NCBI GenBank assembly: GCA_025924495.1
Contig: JAICIG010000014.1
Coordinates: 1 to 35,870 of the forward strand
Direction: 5' to 3'
DNA from: Pirellulales bacterium
Lineage (GTDB): Bacteria > Planctomycetota > Planctomycetia > Pirellulales > JAICIG01
DNA length: 35,870 bases
Shown here piece by piece: positions 16,411-25,150 of the stretch (positions within the stretch are counted from its first letter, which is position 1; each line of letters begins with the position of its first letter). Under the pieces are notes generated by a model. That model was not told where the DNA came from and made no database searches. It worked only from the letters and a program-made list of their open reading frames with translations. Both the position numbers and the translations under genes were made by a program.

Positions 16411-19020
16411 ATGAATCTGCTGACCGCCACGCTCATTCTAACCGCCTGCTGCCGTATCGCCACCGCCGATGGCCATCTGGACGGGCAAGAATTGTACCGT
16501 TGCGGCTTCGAGCAAGACTCTGATCGAGATTACGATGGTTGGCCCGACGGCTGGGCCCGCCAGCGAGGACCGGGTTTTCCGCATTACGTGCGGATCCAAG
16601 AAAGCCAGGAGCCTTCGGCCGAAGGCAGCCAGTGCCTGCGAATCGATCTCGACGGCGGAGCGGCCGCCGCGTTCAGTCCGGCGATTCCCATCGACCCGCA
16701 GCATGATTACGTGTTGGAAGCCGCCATCAAGCTTGACGGGCTGCGCCACGACGATGGTTTTTTCAGTATTCGCTTTCTTGACGACAAGCGCGCGGTTTTG
16801 GAAACCGTCGAATCGACGCGCTACCGCCAGACCGAAGGCTGGACGCGGGTGCGATTCGGGCCATTGCGCAGCACGAGTCAGCAGGCGCGGTACGCCGTGA
16901 TTGGCGTTCATGTGCAGCCCGGCCAACTTGTTGATCTGAGCGGCAAGGCGCTGTTCGACGATATCTGGTTCGCTCAGATTCCCCGGATGACGCTGGAGAC
17001 GACGGATCGCCGTTTCGTGCGCGCTGCAGGCGAGCCAGTGACGCTCGAGTGCCGCGTGTCGGGGTGCAGCGAAAAATTGCCGCGCGTGCAATTGGAGATC
17101 GACGATGCGCTCGGTCAGCGATTGTTAAAGGCCGACTTTCCCATGGAAGAGTCGATCGAGTCTTCGACCTTAACGACGGCGTCCGACGCGGCGCAAGACG
17201 ACATGGTAGCGCTGAAAGGCGTTTGGCAGCTGCCCTTGCGAACGCCCGGATATTATCGGGTGCGAGCTACGCTGGCGAGCGGCGGAGGGCTCTTGCACGT
17301 GCGAGAGTTGCCGCTGGCGATTATCGCCGACGCCAGCCGTCCCGAGCACGGCGAATTCGGCTGGACTCTACCCGATGGCGAAGGCTCTTTGTCACTGCCG
17401 GTGCTAGTGCAACTCGCCGCTCAATCGGGGATTCATTGGCTCAAATTTCCGCTCTGGTACGACGATCGGGATCAGCCGCGAGTCGAGCAGCTGACATGGC
17501 TGGCCGACCGCCTGAATTCCCAGGGCATCAGTCTGGTCGGCCTCCTGTTTGATCCGCCCGCGGCGACCAAGCGCGATCTGGGATTGATGCATAATGAGGC
17601 GGCGGCGAATCTGTTCGCGCAGCCGCCGGAGCTCTGGTATGCGACGCTCGAGCCGGTGATGGCTCGCATGTCGCTAAAGGTGCATCGCTGGCAACTGGGG
17701 CGCGACGATGATTCGAGCTTCGCCGGGCTCAGCGATCCGGTGGCAGTTCTGACGTGCGTCAAGCAGCAACTCGATCGCATCGGCCAGGACGCGCACCTCG
17801 GGGTGGGATGGAATTGGATCGACGAAATCCCCTCGGCGAGAAAACCTCCCTGGAGCTTCTTGAGCCGCACTGCGGCTCCTGGGCTGACTGCGGATGAACT
17901 TGCGGAATACCTTTCTCCCGGCGTGTCGAATGCGGGGCGGCACGCGCCCACGTGGGTATCGCTGCCGCCGTTATCCGCAGCCCAGTACAGCGTAGAAACG
18001 CGCGCAGCCGACTTGATTCAGCGGATGATTTCGGCCAAGGAGCATGGCGTCGAGAAGATCTTCTTTGCCGCAGCGCTGGGCGACGAAGGACTGGTCCGTA
18101 AAGACGGTACGCCAACCGAATTGCTGTTGCCTTGGCGGATTACTGCGTTGACGCTGGCCGGCGCGGAGTGCGCGGGTCGCCTTGATCTGCCCGGCGGCAG
18201 CGATAGCCGCGTGTTTGTACGAGGGAAAGAAGCCGCCGTGGCGGTTTGGAATGCCGCGCCGACAGAAGAAGTTGTTTTTCTCGGCGAGCACATTCGCCAG
18301 ATCGATGCGTGGGGCCGCGAACTCAAGACGGAGGCGAGCCGAGATGGTCGCCGCGTGAAGGTCGGACCGCTGCCGACCTTTATCACCGGCGTCGACGAAG
18401 CGCTAGCTCGCTGGCAAATCGCGGTTGAACTCGACAAAACGAATCTGCCCAGCGTCTTCGGCACGCCGCATGTGGTGACGCTGAGCGTGAAGAATTACTT
18501 CGCTCAGGCGGCTACCGGCAAAGTACGGGTTGTGCCGCCGCCCGGTTGGCATGCCGACCCTGATCGCTTCGAACTGAAGCTGCCCGCGGGCGGTGAAGCG
18601 CGTCGAACGTTGCATCTGACATTTCCATCGACGGCCAGTTGCGGCCGCAAGACGATGCGATTCGACTTTGAAACGACGGCTGAGCACTCCTACCGATTTA
18701 GCGTTGAGCGCCCGATCGAGTTGGGCATGGGAGACGTCTTCATCAAGATCTATAGCCACGTGAACCAGTCCGGTGAGCTGGAGGTTGAGCAGCGGCTGGT
18801 GAACCGCACCAGCGGCGAAGTCAGCTTCCGTTGCCATCTCAGCGCTCCCAATCGGCGCCGAATGCGCACGCAAGCCTTCCGGTTGGCGCCGGGCGAAGAC
18901 GTGCAAACGTACCGGCTGCCCGATGGCGACGAGTTGGTCGGGGAAACGCTGTCGATTCGCGCCGAAGAAATCGGCGGTGAGCGGCGCATCTTGAACTATG
19001 TCTTCGCCGCCGAGCCGTAA
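16411..19020 (+). CDS. Large exported protein, glycoside hydrolase-like core (putative)
   Basis: An 869-residue exported protein. A signal peptide covers about residues 1-20 (MNLLTATLILTACCRIATADG). An N-terminal jelly-roll/carbohydrate-binding-like part follows (about 25-180; YRCGFEQDSDRDYDGWPDGW, YVLEAAIKLDG, GKALFDDIWFAQIP), then an Ig-like segment (about 190-310). A central region of about 320-600 reads like a TIM barrel (IHWLKFPLWYDDRDQPRVEQLTWLADRLNSQGISLVGLLFD; KVHRWQLGRDDDSSF), and beta-sandwich domains close the C-terminus (VTLSVKNYFAQAATGKVRVVPPPGWHADP). I do not recognise a specific glycoside hydrolase family and cannot assign catalytic acids. The frame opens at 16288, but the first 41 codons hide the signal peptide, so ATG 16411 is chosen. 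Role in exo-polysaccharide handling is a guess from architecture. Confidence 0.7.
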   Translation: MNLLTATLILTACCRIATADGHLDGQELYRCGFEQDSDRDYDGWPDGWARQRGPGFPHYVRIQESQEPSAEGSQCLRIDLDGGAAAAFSPAIPIDPQHDYVLEAAIKLDGLRHDDGFFSIRFLDDKRAVLETVESTRYRQTEGWTRVRFGPLRSTSQQARYAVIGVHVQPGQLVDLSGKALFDDIWFAQIPRMTLETTDRRFVRAAGEPVTLECRVSGCSEKLPRVQLEIDDALGQRLLKADFPMEESIESSTLTTASDAAQDDMVALKGVWQLPLRTPGYYRVRATLASGGGLLHVRELPLAIIADASRPEHGEFGWTLPDGEGSLSLPVLVQLAAQSGIHWLKFPLWYDDRDQPRVEQLTWLADRLNSQGISLVGLLFDPPAATKRDLGLMHNEAAANLFAQPPELWYATLEPVMARMSLKVHRWQLGRDDDSSFAGLSDPVAVLTCVKQQLDRIGQDAHLGVGWNWIDEIPSARKPPWSFLSRTAAPGLTADELAEYLSPGVSNAGRHAPTWVSLPPLSAAQYSVETRAADLIQRMISAKEHGVEKIFFAAALGDEGLVRKDGTPTELLLPWRITALTLAGAECAGRLDLPGGSDSRVFVRGKEAAVAVWNAAPTEEVVFLGEHIRQIDAWGRELKTEASRDGRRVKVGPLPTFITGVDEALARWQIAVELDKTNLPSVFGTPHVVTLSVKNYFAQAATGKVRVVPPPGWHADPDRFELKLPAGGEARRTLHLTFPSTASCGRKTMRFDFETTAEHSYRFSVERPIELGMGDVFIKIYSHVNQSGELEVEQRLVNRTSGEVSFRCHLSAPNRRRMRTQAFRLAPGEDVQTYRLPDGDELVGETLSIRAEEIGGERRILNYVFAAEP

Positions 19021-19030
19021 GCCGGCGCCG

Positions 19031-19057
19031 TGCATTAAGTCAGCGAGGACTTATGCA
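19031..19057 (+). terminator. Hairpin 10 bp after the large exported protein gene
   Basis: TGCAT(T)AAGTC pairs with GACTTATGCA over 10 bp with one bulged T and a 6-base loop. It lies just past the stop at 19020. No T tract follows, so function as a terminator is uncertain. Confidence 0.4.
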
Positions 19058-19216
19058 GTTGAGGCCCAGCGGTGGGGGAACTGCATCGCCACCTGCGGCT
19101 CGTCGCGGCGCTGAAAAGTCGCCTCGGTCGAACTAGGATCCTCAGGGGATCTGCCACGATTGAAACGAATTGTCCAGCATATAAGTCATTGCCCGGAGAG
19201 GCGCTGGCGCCGCTCG

Positions 19217-19244
19217 TTGACTTGCCGGGGGGGCTGCCTAGAAT
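19217..19244 (+). promoter_or_regulatory. Sigma-70-like promoter for the glycosyltransferase operon
   Basis: TTGACT at 19217-19222 and TAGAAT at 19239-19244, 16 bp apart, match the vegetative consensus in 5 of 6 bases each. The start of translation at 19284 is about 40 bp further on. Confidence 0.6.
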
Positions 19245-19283
19245 GGCTTGGATTCCCACCTGTAGCGAACGGATTGGTTTGTC

Positions 19284-20030
19284 ATGTCTCACCGTTTCTT
19301 GACGGCGTTGCCCGTCTTCAACGAAGTCCGGCATGTGGCTGACGTTGTCGCCGAAGTGCGCCGCTACAGCCCGGACGTATTGGTGGTCGACGATGGATCG
19401 ACGGATGGCACGGCCGACGTGCTGGCCGGCATTGAAGGTCTTCACCGAGTGACGCATGGATCGAACCAAGGGTACGGTGCGGCATTGCGCTCGGCGTTTG
19501 CGTATGCCCTGCGGGAAAAGTATGAAGTGCTGGTGACCATCGATTGCGACGGCCAGCACGAGCCGAAGCGCATTCCCAGGTTTGTGGCGGCTTGCGCCGG
19601 GTGGGATATTGTGTCAGGCAGCCGATACCTCAAGATTTATCCCAGCGATAGCACGCCGCCTGCAGATCGACGTCGCATCAATGAGCAGTTGACCGCCGAA
19701 ATCAACCGTCGATTGGGGCTGCAACTTACCGATGCCTTCTGCGGGTTTAAGGCGTATCGGGTCGAGACGCTCGCCCAACTGCAATTATCCGAAACGGGTT
19801 ATGCCATGCCGTTGGAGCTGTGGGTGCAAGCGGCGCGTGCCGGCATGAGAATTCGCGAACTTCCAGTGCCGTTGATTTATCTCGATGAAAAGCGGTCGTT
19901 CGGCGGTTCTCTGGACGATGCTCAGGTGCGTTTGAATCACTATTACCAGGTGCTCGATCGCGCCGAAGCGGCGGCGGCACGACTGGCCGGTTCACATCGC
20001 CGGCAGACGTGCGGAGAGTGCGCCGGATGA
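19284..20030 (+). CDS. Family 2 glycosyltransferase (dolichol-phosphate-mannose-synthase-like)
   Basis: A 248-residue GT-A fold glycosyltransferase. It begins with the typical TALPVFNEV, then VVDDGSTDGT (residues 35-43, nucleotide binding) and IDCDGQHEP with the DxD-type metal motif at 87-89. LTDAFCGFKAYR near 150 corresponds to the acceptor-side D-x-GF-ar segment of DPM-like enzymes. No transmembrane segment is seen, so it is a cytoplasmic or peripheral enzyme transferring a sugar from a nucleotide donor to an unknown acceptor. ATG start without a clear ribosome-binding site. Its stop overlaps the ATG of the BshC-like gene (ATGA), so the two are translationally coupled. Confidence 0.9.
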   Translation: MSHRFLTALPVFNEVRHVADVVAEVRRYSPDVLVVDDGSTDGTADVLAGIEGLHRVTHGSNQGYGAALRSAFAYALREKYEVLVTIDCDGQHEPKRIPRFVAACAGWDIVSGSRYLKIYPSDSTPPADRRRINEQLTAEINRRLGLQLTDAFCGFKAYRVETLAQLQLSETGYAMPLELWVQAARAGMRIRELPVPLIYLDEKRSFGGSLDDAQVRLNHYYQVLDRAEAAAARLAGSHRRQTCGECAG

Positions 20031-21697
20031 GCCGGCCTTGTCCGGCTTCGTTCGAGTCCGGCGATTCGACGCTTTCGCCGCGATGGTCTAAGCCGTCAAT
20101 TGCAGTCAACCTGCGCGCTCCGACGGAAGACCGCAGTTGCTTAATTGCGCCTCCGCTCAGCGAGGCTGCCGAGTTGATCGCGGCCGGCTGCCGCGTGCAC
20201 TGTCAGAGCGGCTATGACGTACAGGGCCGCACGCTGGCTGATCTGGCCGACTGCGGCCGGCGCGAGGTGATTGCGTCGGCGCAGCGCTACACCCGGCGTT
20301 ATCGCAACGTCGAACCGATCGCCGATTTTAAGCGCGTGCTGCTCGCCGGACATCAGCCGCAGTTATTTCACCCGGGCGTCTGGTTCAAGAATTTCGCGTT
20401 GGCCCGCCTCGCTCGCGAACATCAGGCTGTCGCAATCAACCTGGTCATTGATAGCGATACCATCAAAGAGGCGGCGCTGCGAGTGCCGACTGGAACGGTC
20501 GACGATCCGATGCGGTTGACGCTTCCCTTCGACGATGCGACGGGCGAAATCCCCTACGAACATCGCGCCCTGCAAAACCGCGAGCGGTTTGCCGCTTTTG
20601 GCAATCAAGTGCAGCAGGCCATCGCCTCGCTCGTGCCCGAGCCGTTGATCGGCGAATTCTGGCCGTGGGTCGTGGCGCGCTCTCGCGAAACAGACAATCT
20701 GGGCGAATGCCTGTCGCAATCGCGGCATCAACTCGAAGGCGAGTGGGGACTCGAAACCTTAGAACTGCCACAGAGCCAGGTTTGCAATCTTGAAGCGTTT
20801 CATTGGTTCACGGCCCACTTATTGGCGCACTTGCCGCGCTTTCAGGAAATTCACAATGAGGCTTTGGGTGAATTTCGCCGCGCGCACCGCTTGCGCAGCC
20901 ATAATCATCCAGTTCCCGATCTGGCGACCGAGCATGAATGGCTCGAAGCGCCTTTTTGGCTCTGGACGCCCGAGCGGCCTCAACGGCAGAGGATGTTCGT
21001 CTGTCAGCGAGGCGACGAAATCGTTATCAGCGATCGGGGCGAGGTCGAAGTGCGTTTGCCCCTTTCAACCAACGGGGACGCAAGTCGCGCCGTCGAAGTG
21101 CTGGCGCAACTGCCTCGCCGCGGCATTTGCGTGCGAACGAGGGCTTTGACCACCACAATGTTCGCACGTCTGTTCCTGGGCGAGTTGTTTTTGCATGGGA
21201 TCGGCGGCGGACTGTACGATCAGCTCACCGACTCGTTGATCCGCCGATTCTTTCAATTCGAGCCGCCGCCCTTCATGGTGTTGTCGGCGACGATGTTATT
21301 GCCCATCCCGCGCGAGCGCGTCACGGCGGAAGAAGCGCGTCGGCCCGAGCAGCGGCTGCGCGACATGGCCTATCACGCCGAAAAATATCTCGTACCTCCG
21401 GCAGACGGCGATGAGGCCGCCGAGGTCGCGCAATTGGCTGCGACGAAGGCCGGTTGGGTCGCGACCAGGCAGACTCCTGAGAACGCGCGCGAGCGTTGGC
21501 GAGCGATTCGCGCGGCGAACGAAGCGCTGTCACCTTGGCTTGAGTCCCAACGCCGCGAAACTTTGCTCGAGCGCGATCGACTCACTCGCAAGCTACGCGC
21601 CGAGACAGTGCTTGCCTGGCGAGAGTACGCATTCTGCCTTTATCCGAGGGCGGCTTTGCAGGATTTTTTGCTGGCATTCTGGTCGGGAAAATCCTAG
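20027..21697 (+). CDS. BshC-like protein (putative cysteine-adding enzyme)
   Basis: A 556-residue protein that resembles BshC (YllA), the enzyme thought to add Cys to glucosaminyl-malate in bacillithiol synthesis. Supporting features: a GHQPQLFHPGVWFKNFALARLA segment (about 105-127) matching BshC's GQQ-x-LF-x-GP...K loop and Rossmann-like start; LVIDSDTIKEAAL where BshC has its S/D-x-DHD-x-x-E region; VRTRAL with GIGGGLYDQLTDSLIRRFF resembling the conserved G-x-x-E-x-x-Y block; a charged helical region (about 440-530); and a C-terminal LYPRAALQDFLLAF like BshC's L-P-x-x-x-x-QER tail. Similarity is distant, so the substrate may differ. ATG 20027 overlaps the glycosyltransferase stop; an in-frame GTG at 20009 exists. 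The GNAT gene follows 53 bp downstream. No malate glycosyltransferase (BshA) or PIG-L deacetylase (BshB) is present in the window. Confidence 0.7.
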   Translation: MSRPCPASFESGDSTLSPRWSKPSIAVNLRAPTEDRSCLIAPPLSEAAELIAAGCRVHCQSGYDVQGRTLADLADCGRREVIASAQRYTRRYRNVEPIADFKRVLLAGHQPQLFHPGVWFKNFALARLAREHQAVAINLVIDSDTIKEAALRVPTGTVDDPMRLTLPFDDATGEIPYEHRALQNRERFAAFGNQVQQAIASLVPEPLIGEFWPWVVARSRETDNLGECLSQSRHQLEGEWGLETLELPQSQVCNLEAFHWFTAHLLAHLPRFQEIHNEALGEFRRAHRLRSHNHPVPDLATEHEWLEAPFWLWTPERPQRQRMFVCQRGDEIVISDRGEVEVRLPLSTNGDASRAVEVLAQLPRRGICVRTRALTTTMFARLFLGELFLHGIGGGLYDQLTDSLIRRFFQFEPPPFMVLSATMLLPIPRERVTAEEARRPEQRLRDMAYHAEKYLVPPADGDEAAEVAQLAATKAGWVATRQTPENARERWRAIRAANEALSPWLESQRRETLLERDRLTRKLRAETVLAWREYAFCLYPRAALQDFLLAFWSGKS

Positions 21698-21750
21698 GCT
21701 AGGAGCGATGATGGACCGATCGCTTCCACAAGCTGAAGGGATTCACGCTG

Positions 21751-23109
21751 ATGCGAGCAGCACTTCGCGACCTGACGGCGACCGCTATTCCGACTTCCGC
21801 CCAGCGTTGCGGCACGGCGCCCAGCTTGCCTTGCGTCTCGGCGAATGAGGCGCTCGCGCGAGTCATTCCGGCGGGCGCCGGCGACCACGCGGCCATTTAT
21901 CAATTGCTGACCTCCGTGTTCCATGCCCCGTCCCCCGACAGCTTCCACGCCTGGCTGGATGATCCTTTCTATGAGCCGCGGCATCGTCTGCTGGTCAAGC
22001 GAGGCGAGCGAGTCGTCTCGCACGTGCATCTGACGGAGCGAACGGCTGCTTTTGGCGCTCTGCGATTGCCCGTCGTCGGGCTCAACTGGCTGGCAACGCT
22101 GCCCGAGTTCCGCCGCAGCGGATATGCGGGTCTGCTATTGCAGGCCAGTGATTCCGCCATGCGCCGCAGCGGCTCGGTCCTGGGACTGCTGAGCACGCGG
22201 CATCCGCACTTCTTTCGCCGCCATGGTTGGGCCGTGTGCGGCCGCCACAGTCATGCACGAGCCGGCAGCCGCCATCTGCTTGCTCAACTTTCTGCGCGGG
22301 GCCAGTTGAATGCCGAGGAATCGCTTAACATCCGTCCTTGGCGTCAAGTCGAGCTTCCCGCCCTGATGCGGATCTACAGCCGCAACCAGGCGCCGGCCTA
22401 TGGCGGTTACGAGCGCAGCGAAGCTTATTGGCGATGGCTTGTCAGCCGCAAGCATTTCGATCAAATCTATGTGGCGCTCGATGGCCCGGAAAAGTACGAG
22501 CTCGATATTGCCGGCACGCCGATTGTTGGCTATGCGATTACCAAAGAGGATCGCGTGCTGGAATTGATGTGCGATCCGAACCATCCTACGGCGGCGGAAC
22601 AACTTCTAGCTCGCGCCTGCAGCGAAGCAATCGAAAGGGACTTTCATTCGCTGACTCTGCACGCTCCGCCCGTCGATCGGCTGTTCTCCGTGTTCTCTAG
22701 CGCCGGCGGCGAGCAATACAGCCATGAACTGCATCAAGGCGAAGTGTTCATGGCCAAGCTGCTCGATCCGCCAGGCTTCTTGCGGGCGCTGCGAGGGGAA
22801 TTGCATGCCAGGGCCGAAGGCGCCAGGTTTCCTCGGCCATGCGGCCTCGGGTTGCATGTGCATGAAGAGAAACTGCAACTCGCCGCCACGCGGCGCAGCG
22901 TCAAGGTTTCATCCGGCAAGTTGGGCCGCAGTTACCTTCGCTTGAACTTACCGGAGTTCACGCGACTGGTGCTCGGCCATCTCGACGTGCAAGAGGCCAT
23001 CGATTCAGGACGGATTCAGGCGTCGACACGCTACGCGGCTGAAGCGGCACGGGTCTTGTTTCCCAAGTTGCCGCTTTGGAGATCGCCCTTGGACGAACTG
23101 ACCGGCTGA
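21751..23109 (+). CDS. Eis-like GNAT acetyltransferase with SCP2-like C-terminus
   Basis: A 452-residue acetyltransferase of Eis-like architecture. The N-terminal GNAT domain carries the acetyl-CoA loop within GLNWLATLPEFRRSGYAG (R-x-x-G-x-A at about 121-126). A second, degenerate GNAT domain lies at about 190-340 (MRIYSRNQAPAYGGYERSEAYWRWL). An SCP2-like C-terminal domain lies at about 355-452 and ends in the characteristic VLFPKLPLWRSPLDEL. Such enzymes N-acetylate amines; the mycothiol synthase MshD is another double-GNAT enzyme acting on a Cys-sugar. ATG with AAGGGA 9 bases upstream; an in-frame stop lies just before. Third gene of the operon with the glycosyltransferase and BshC-like protein, which suggests a shared small-molecule product (inference). 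Confidence 0.85.
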   Translation: MRAALRDLTATAIPTSAQRCGTAPSLPCVSANEALARVIPAGAGDHAAIYQLLTSVFHAPSPDSFHAWLDDPFYEPRHRLLVKRGERVVSHVHLTERTAAFGALRLPVVGLNWLATLPEFRRSGYAGLLLQASDSAMRRSGSVLGLLSTRHPHFFRRHGWAVCGRHSHARAGSRHLLAQLSARGQLNAEESLNIRPWRQVELPALMRIYSRNQAPAYGGYERSEAYWRWLVSRKHFDQIYVALDGPEKYELDIAGTPIVGYAITKEDRVLELMCDPNHPTAAEQLLARACSEAIERDFHSLTLHAPPVDRLFSVFSSAGGEQYSHELHQGEVFMAKLLDPPGFLRALRGELHARAEGARFPRPCGLGLHVHEEKLQLAATRRSVKVSSGKLGRSYLRLNLPEFTRLVLGHLDVQEAIDSGRIQASTRYAAEAARVLFPKLPLWRSPLDELTG

Positions 23110-23179
23110 GCGAATGCTCGTTCCGCGGCGGTTCGATCGACGGCGGCCAGTCTGCCGTACGCTAGCGCCGGTCAGACGA

Positions 23180-23506
23180 TCAGGCCGGACGCGAGCCGCG
23201 TGTTTCATCCGCCTCGTCAGCGCGCCGGCCTTCGGCCGCTTCTCGGCGAATCCAGTAACGGTCAGTGCACATCGCGGCGAAAGTGCATGCAGCCAGCAGC
23301 GCCAGCTCCAGACCCATTAACTCGGCGCCGTGCCGGTCCAGGTAATTCAACATGGCCGCGCCGGAGGATTGAGCCTCCACATCTTGATCGCGGCGCACTG
23401 CTTTGAAGGCCATCACGCCATAGGCGCAGGCGGTGACCGTGAAGGCGATCCCTAAGAGCACCAAGAGCACATAGAACGGATTGATGCCCGACTTCTTCTT
23501 GGCCAT
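23180..23506 (-). CDS. Small two-helix membrane protein
   Basis: A 108-residue protein with a basic N-terminus (MAKKKSGINP), a transmembrane helix at about 11-33 (YVLLVLLGIAFTVTACAYGVMAF), and a soluble loop with LNYLDRHGAELM. A second helix follows at about 70-85 (ELALLAACTFAAM), and the tail is charged. I recognise no family. The frame extends upstream to 23626, but the ATG at 23506 gives a normal membrane-protein start. It lies 230 bp downstream of murD on the same strand; cotranscription is possible but not shown. Confidence 0.6.
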   Translation of the reverse strand: MAKKKSGINPFYVLLVLLGIAFTVTACAYGVMAFKAVRRDQDVEAQSSGAAMLNYLDRHGAELMGLELALLAACTFAAMCTDRYWIRREAAEGRRADEADETRGSRPA

Positions 23507-23736
23507 CGAAGCGACTCGATAAAAAAACCTCGAGGTAACGACTCCCAGCGCCGCTTCGGATTCCACCAAGGAAACCTCACAGCCGTCGACCTCGAGGTCT
23601 GCGTCGCACGCAGCGCGAAGCTGCATGCCGACACTTCACACTTTATCCAAACGCTGAAAATGATGCAAGAGTCTCTCGCGCCGCGCGCAATCAAAAACGC
23701 AATCGCGCGCCGCGCGCCGAAACAATCTTAGCGAAC

Positions 23737-25050
23737 TTAGCGATCGTATCGCCGCGCGAGCGCTTGCGCAATTTTGAAGAACTCTGCCGCGCGATGTCGA
23801 TAATCGCGGAACTGATCGTAGCTCGCGCATCCGGGCGACAATGCGATCGAGTCGCCGGCGCGCGAGCGATCGAAACACCATGCAACCGCTTCCGCTAACG
23901 TTTCGCAGGCGTGAAAGTCGCCGGCCGTCTCATGCCGCGAGATTAGCGCGGCAAGTTTTTCTCGCACCGCGCCGTAAAACGTCGCGCCGCGCACGCTTCG
24001 AGCCAACTTGGCGATCAGTGTGGAATAGTCAACGCCCTTGTCGTAGCCGCCGACGAGAAGCCAGCTCCGATTGCCCAAGGCATCGATTGCGGCCATCACC
24101 GACTCGGGAGTCGTCGCCATGGAATCGTTGTAGAACTTTCTTTCGCGCGCTTCGAGCACCAGTTCCAATCGGTGCGGCAACCCGCGAAATTCCGCCAAAC
24201 CTCGCTCAATTGCCCCCAGCGAGCAGTGCAAACCTGCGGCCGTCGCTGCGGCACAGGCGGCATTGCGTCGATTATGCAGCCCCGGAATCTTGAGGGCCGG
24301 AATTCTTTCGTCGTCCAGCGGCTCCAGAAGCTGACCGCGCACGAACGGCGTCCAACGAGCGAGTTCTTGATCGTGCGTGTCGAGCACCGCCAGGCTGTCT
24401 GCCGATTGTTCGGCGATCAGTCGCTGCTTGGCCGATATATAGGCGGGCCATGAGCCATGCCAGTCGAGATGATTGGGCGAGCAATTGGTAATAACCGCCG
24501 CCTTCGGCAATCGCGTTCCCTTGGCAAGCTGAGCCAACTGGAAGCTGCTCATTTCGAGCACAACCCAGTCGTTCGCCTGCATGCGATCTAACTCGCCGAG
24601 CAGACTGGCGCCGATATTGCCGCCCAGCCAGGTGCGTCGGCCGTCGGCAGCAAGGATCGCCGCGATCATCGCCGAGGTCGTCGACTTGCCGTTCGACCCG
24701 GTGACGCCCAGGACGTTTGCCGGACAGGCGTTAAGAAAGAGTTCTATTTCGGTCGTAATCGCCGCGCCGGCGGCAGCCGCTATCTCGACCCAACGATTGC
24801 CCGGTCGGACGGCCGGATTGATGACGATGACGTCCGCGTCGCGGAAGTCTCGTTCGGAATGTCCGCCGAGTTGATAACGCGCAATTGTCTGATCCTGCAG
24901 TTCGGCGAGCGAGTCGGCCAATGCCGCCGTATCCTCCAGATCGGTAACGGTGACGATGGCGCCCTGCTGCGCTAACCAACGGGCCGCTCCAACGCCCCCG
25001 CCGTGCCGCCCAAGCCCCATTAAGGTTACGCGTCGACCGCGGACGTCCAT
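23737..25050 (-). CDS. murD: UDP-N-acetylmuramoylalanine--D-glutamate ligase
   Basis: Cytoplasmic Mur ligase that adds D-Glu to UDP-MurNAc-L-Ala using ATP. Visible are the N-terminal Rossmann-like start (VTLMGLGRHGGGVGAARWL), the ATP-binding GVTGSNGKSTTSAMI (about 115-129), LEMSSFQL, the NCSPNHLDWHGS motif, PGLHNRRNAACAAA, NDSMATTPES, GGYDKGVDYSTL and the C-terminal SPGCASYDQFRDYRHRAAEF. Every family landmark is present and the length (437) is normal. The frame opens with a TTG at 25074, but the ATG at 25050 with AGAGAG upstream is preferred. The gene is outside a mur/dcw cluster: its upstream neighbour is a SirB1-like gene 100 bp away and its downstream neighbour a small membrane protein. 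Its presence supports peptidoglycan synthesis in this planctomycete. Confidence 0.95.
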   Translation of the reverse strand: MDVRGRRVTLMGLGRHGGGVGAARWLAQQGAIVTVTDLEDTAALADSLAELQDQTIARYQLGGHSERDFRDADVIVINPAVRPGNRWVEIAAAAGAAITTEIELFLNACPANVLGVTGSNGKSTTSAMIAAILAADGRRTWLGGNIGASLLGELDRMQANDWVVLEMSSFQLAQLAKGTRLPKAAVITNCSPNHLDWHGSWPAYISAKQRLIAEQSADSLAVLDTHDQELARWTPFVRGQLLEPLDDERIPALKIPGLHNRRNAACAAATAAGLHCSLGAIERGLAEFRGLPHRLELVLEARERKFYNDSMATTPESVMAAIDALGNRSWLLVGGYDKGVDYSTLIAKLARSVRGATFYGAVREKLAALISRHETAGDFHACETLAEAVAWCFDRSRAGDSIALSPGCASYDQFRDYRHRAAEFFKIAQALARRYDR

Positions 25051-25150
25051 GTCGCTCTCTGCCAGAATTAGCAATTAGCTTGGGCTCTCCACCACGCGCG
25101 AGCGCCTCAGGCATGTGGCGCGGGTGCGCATTGTGATGAAACAGATTCTG

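Noticed and set aside
16438..17091. Minus-strand frame inside the large exported protein gene
   Set aside because: Antisense shadow without start signals or family similarity.
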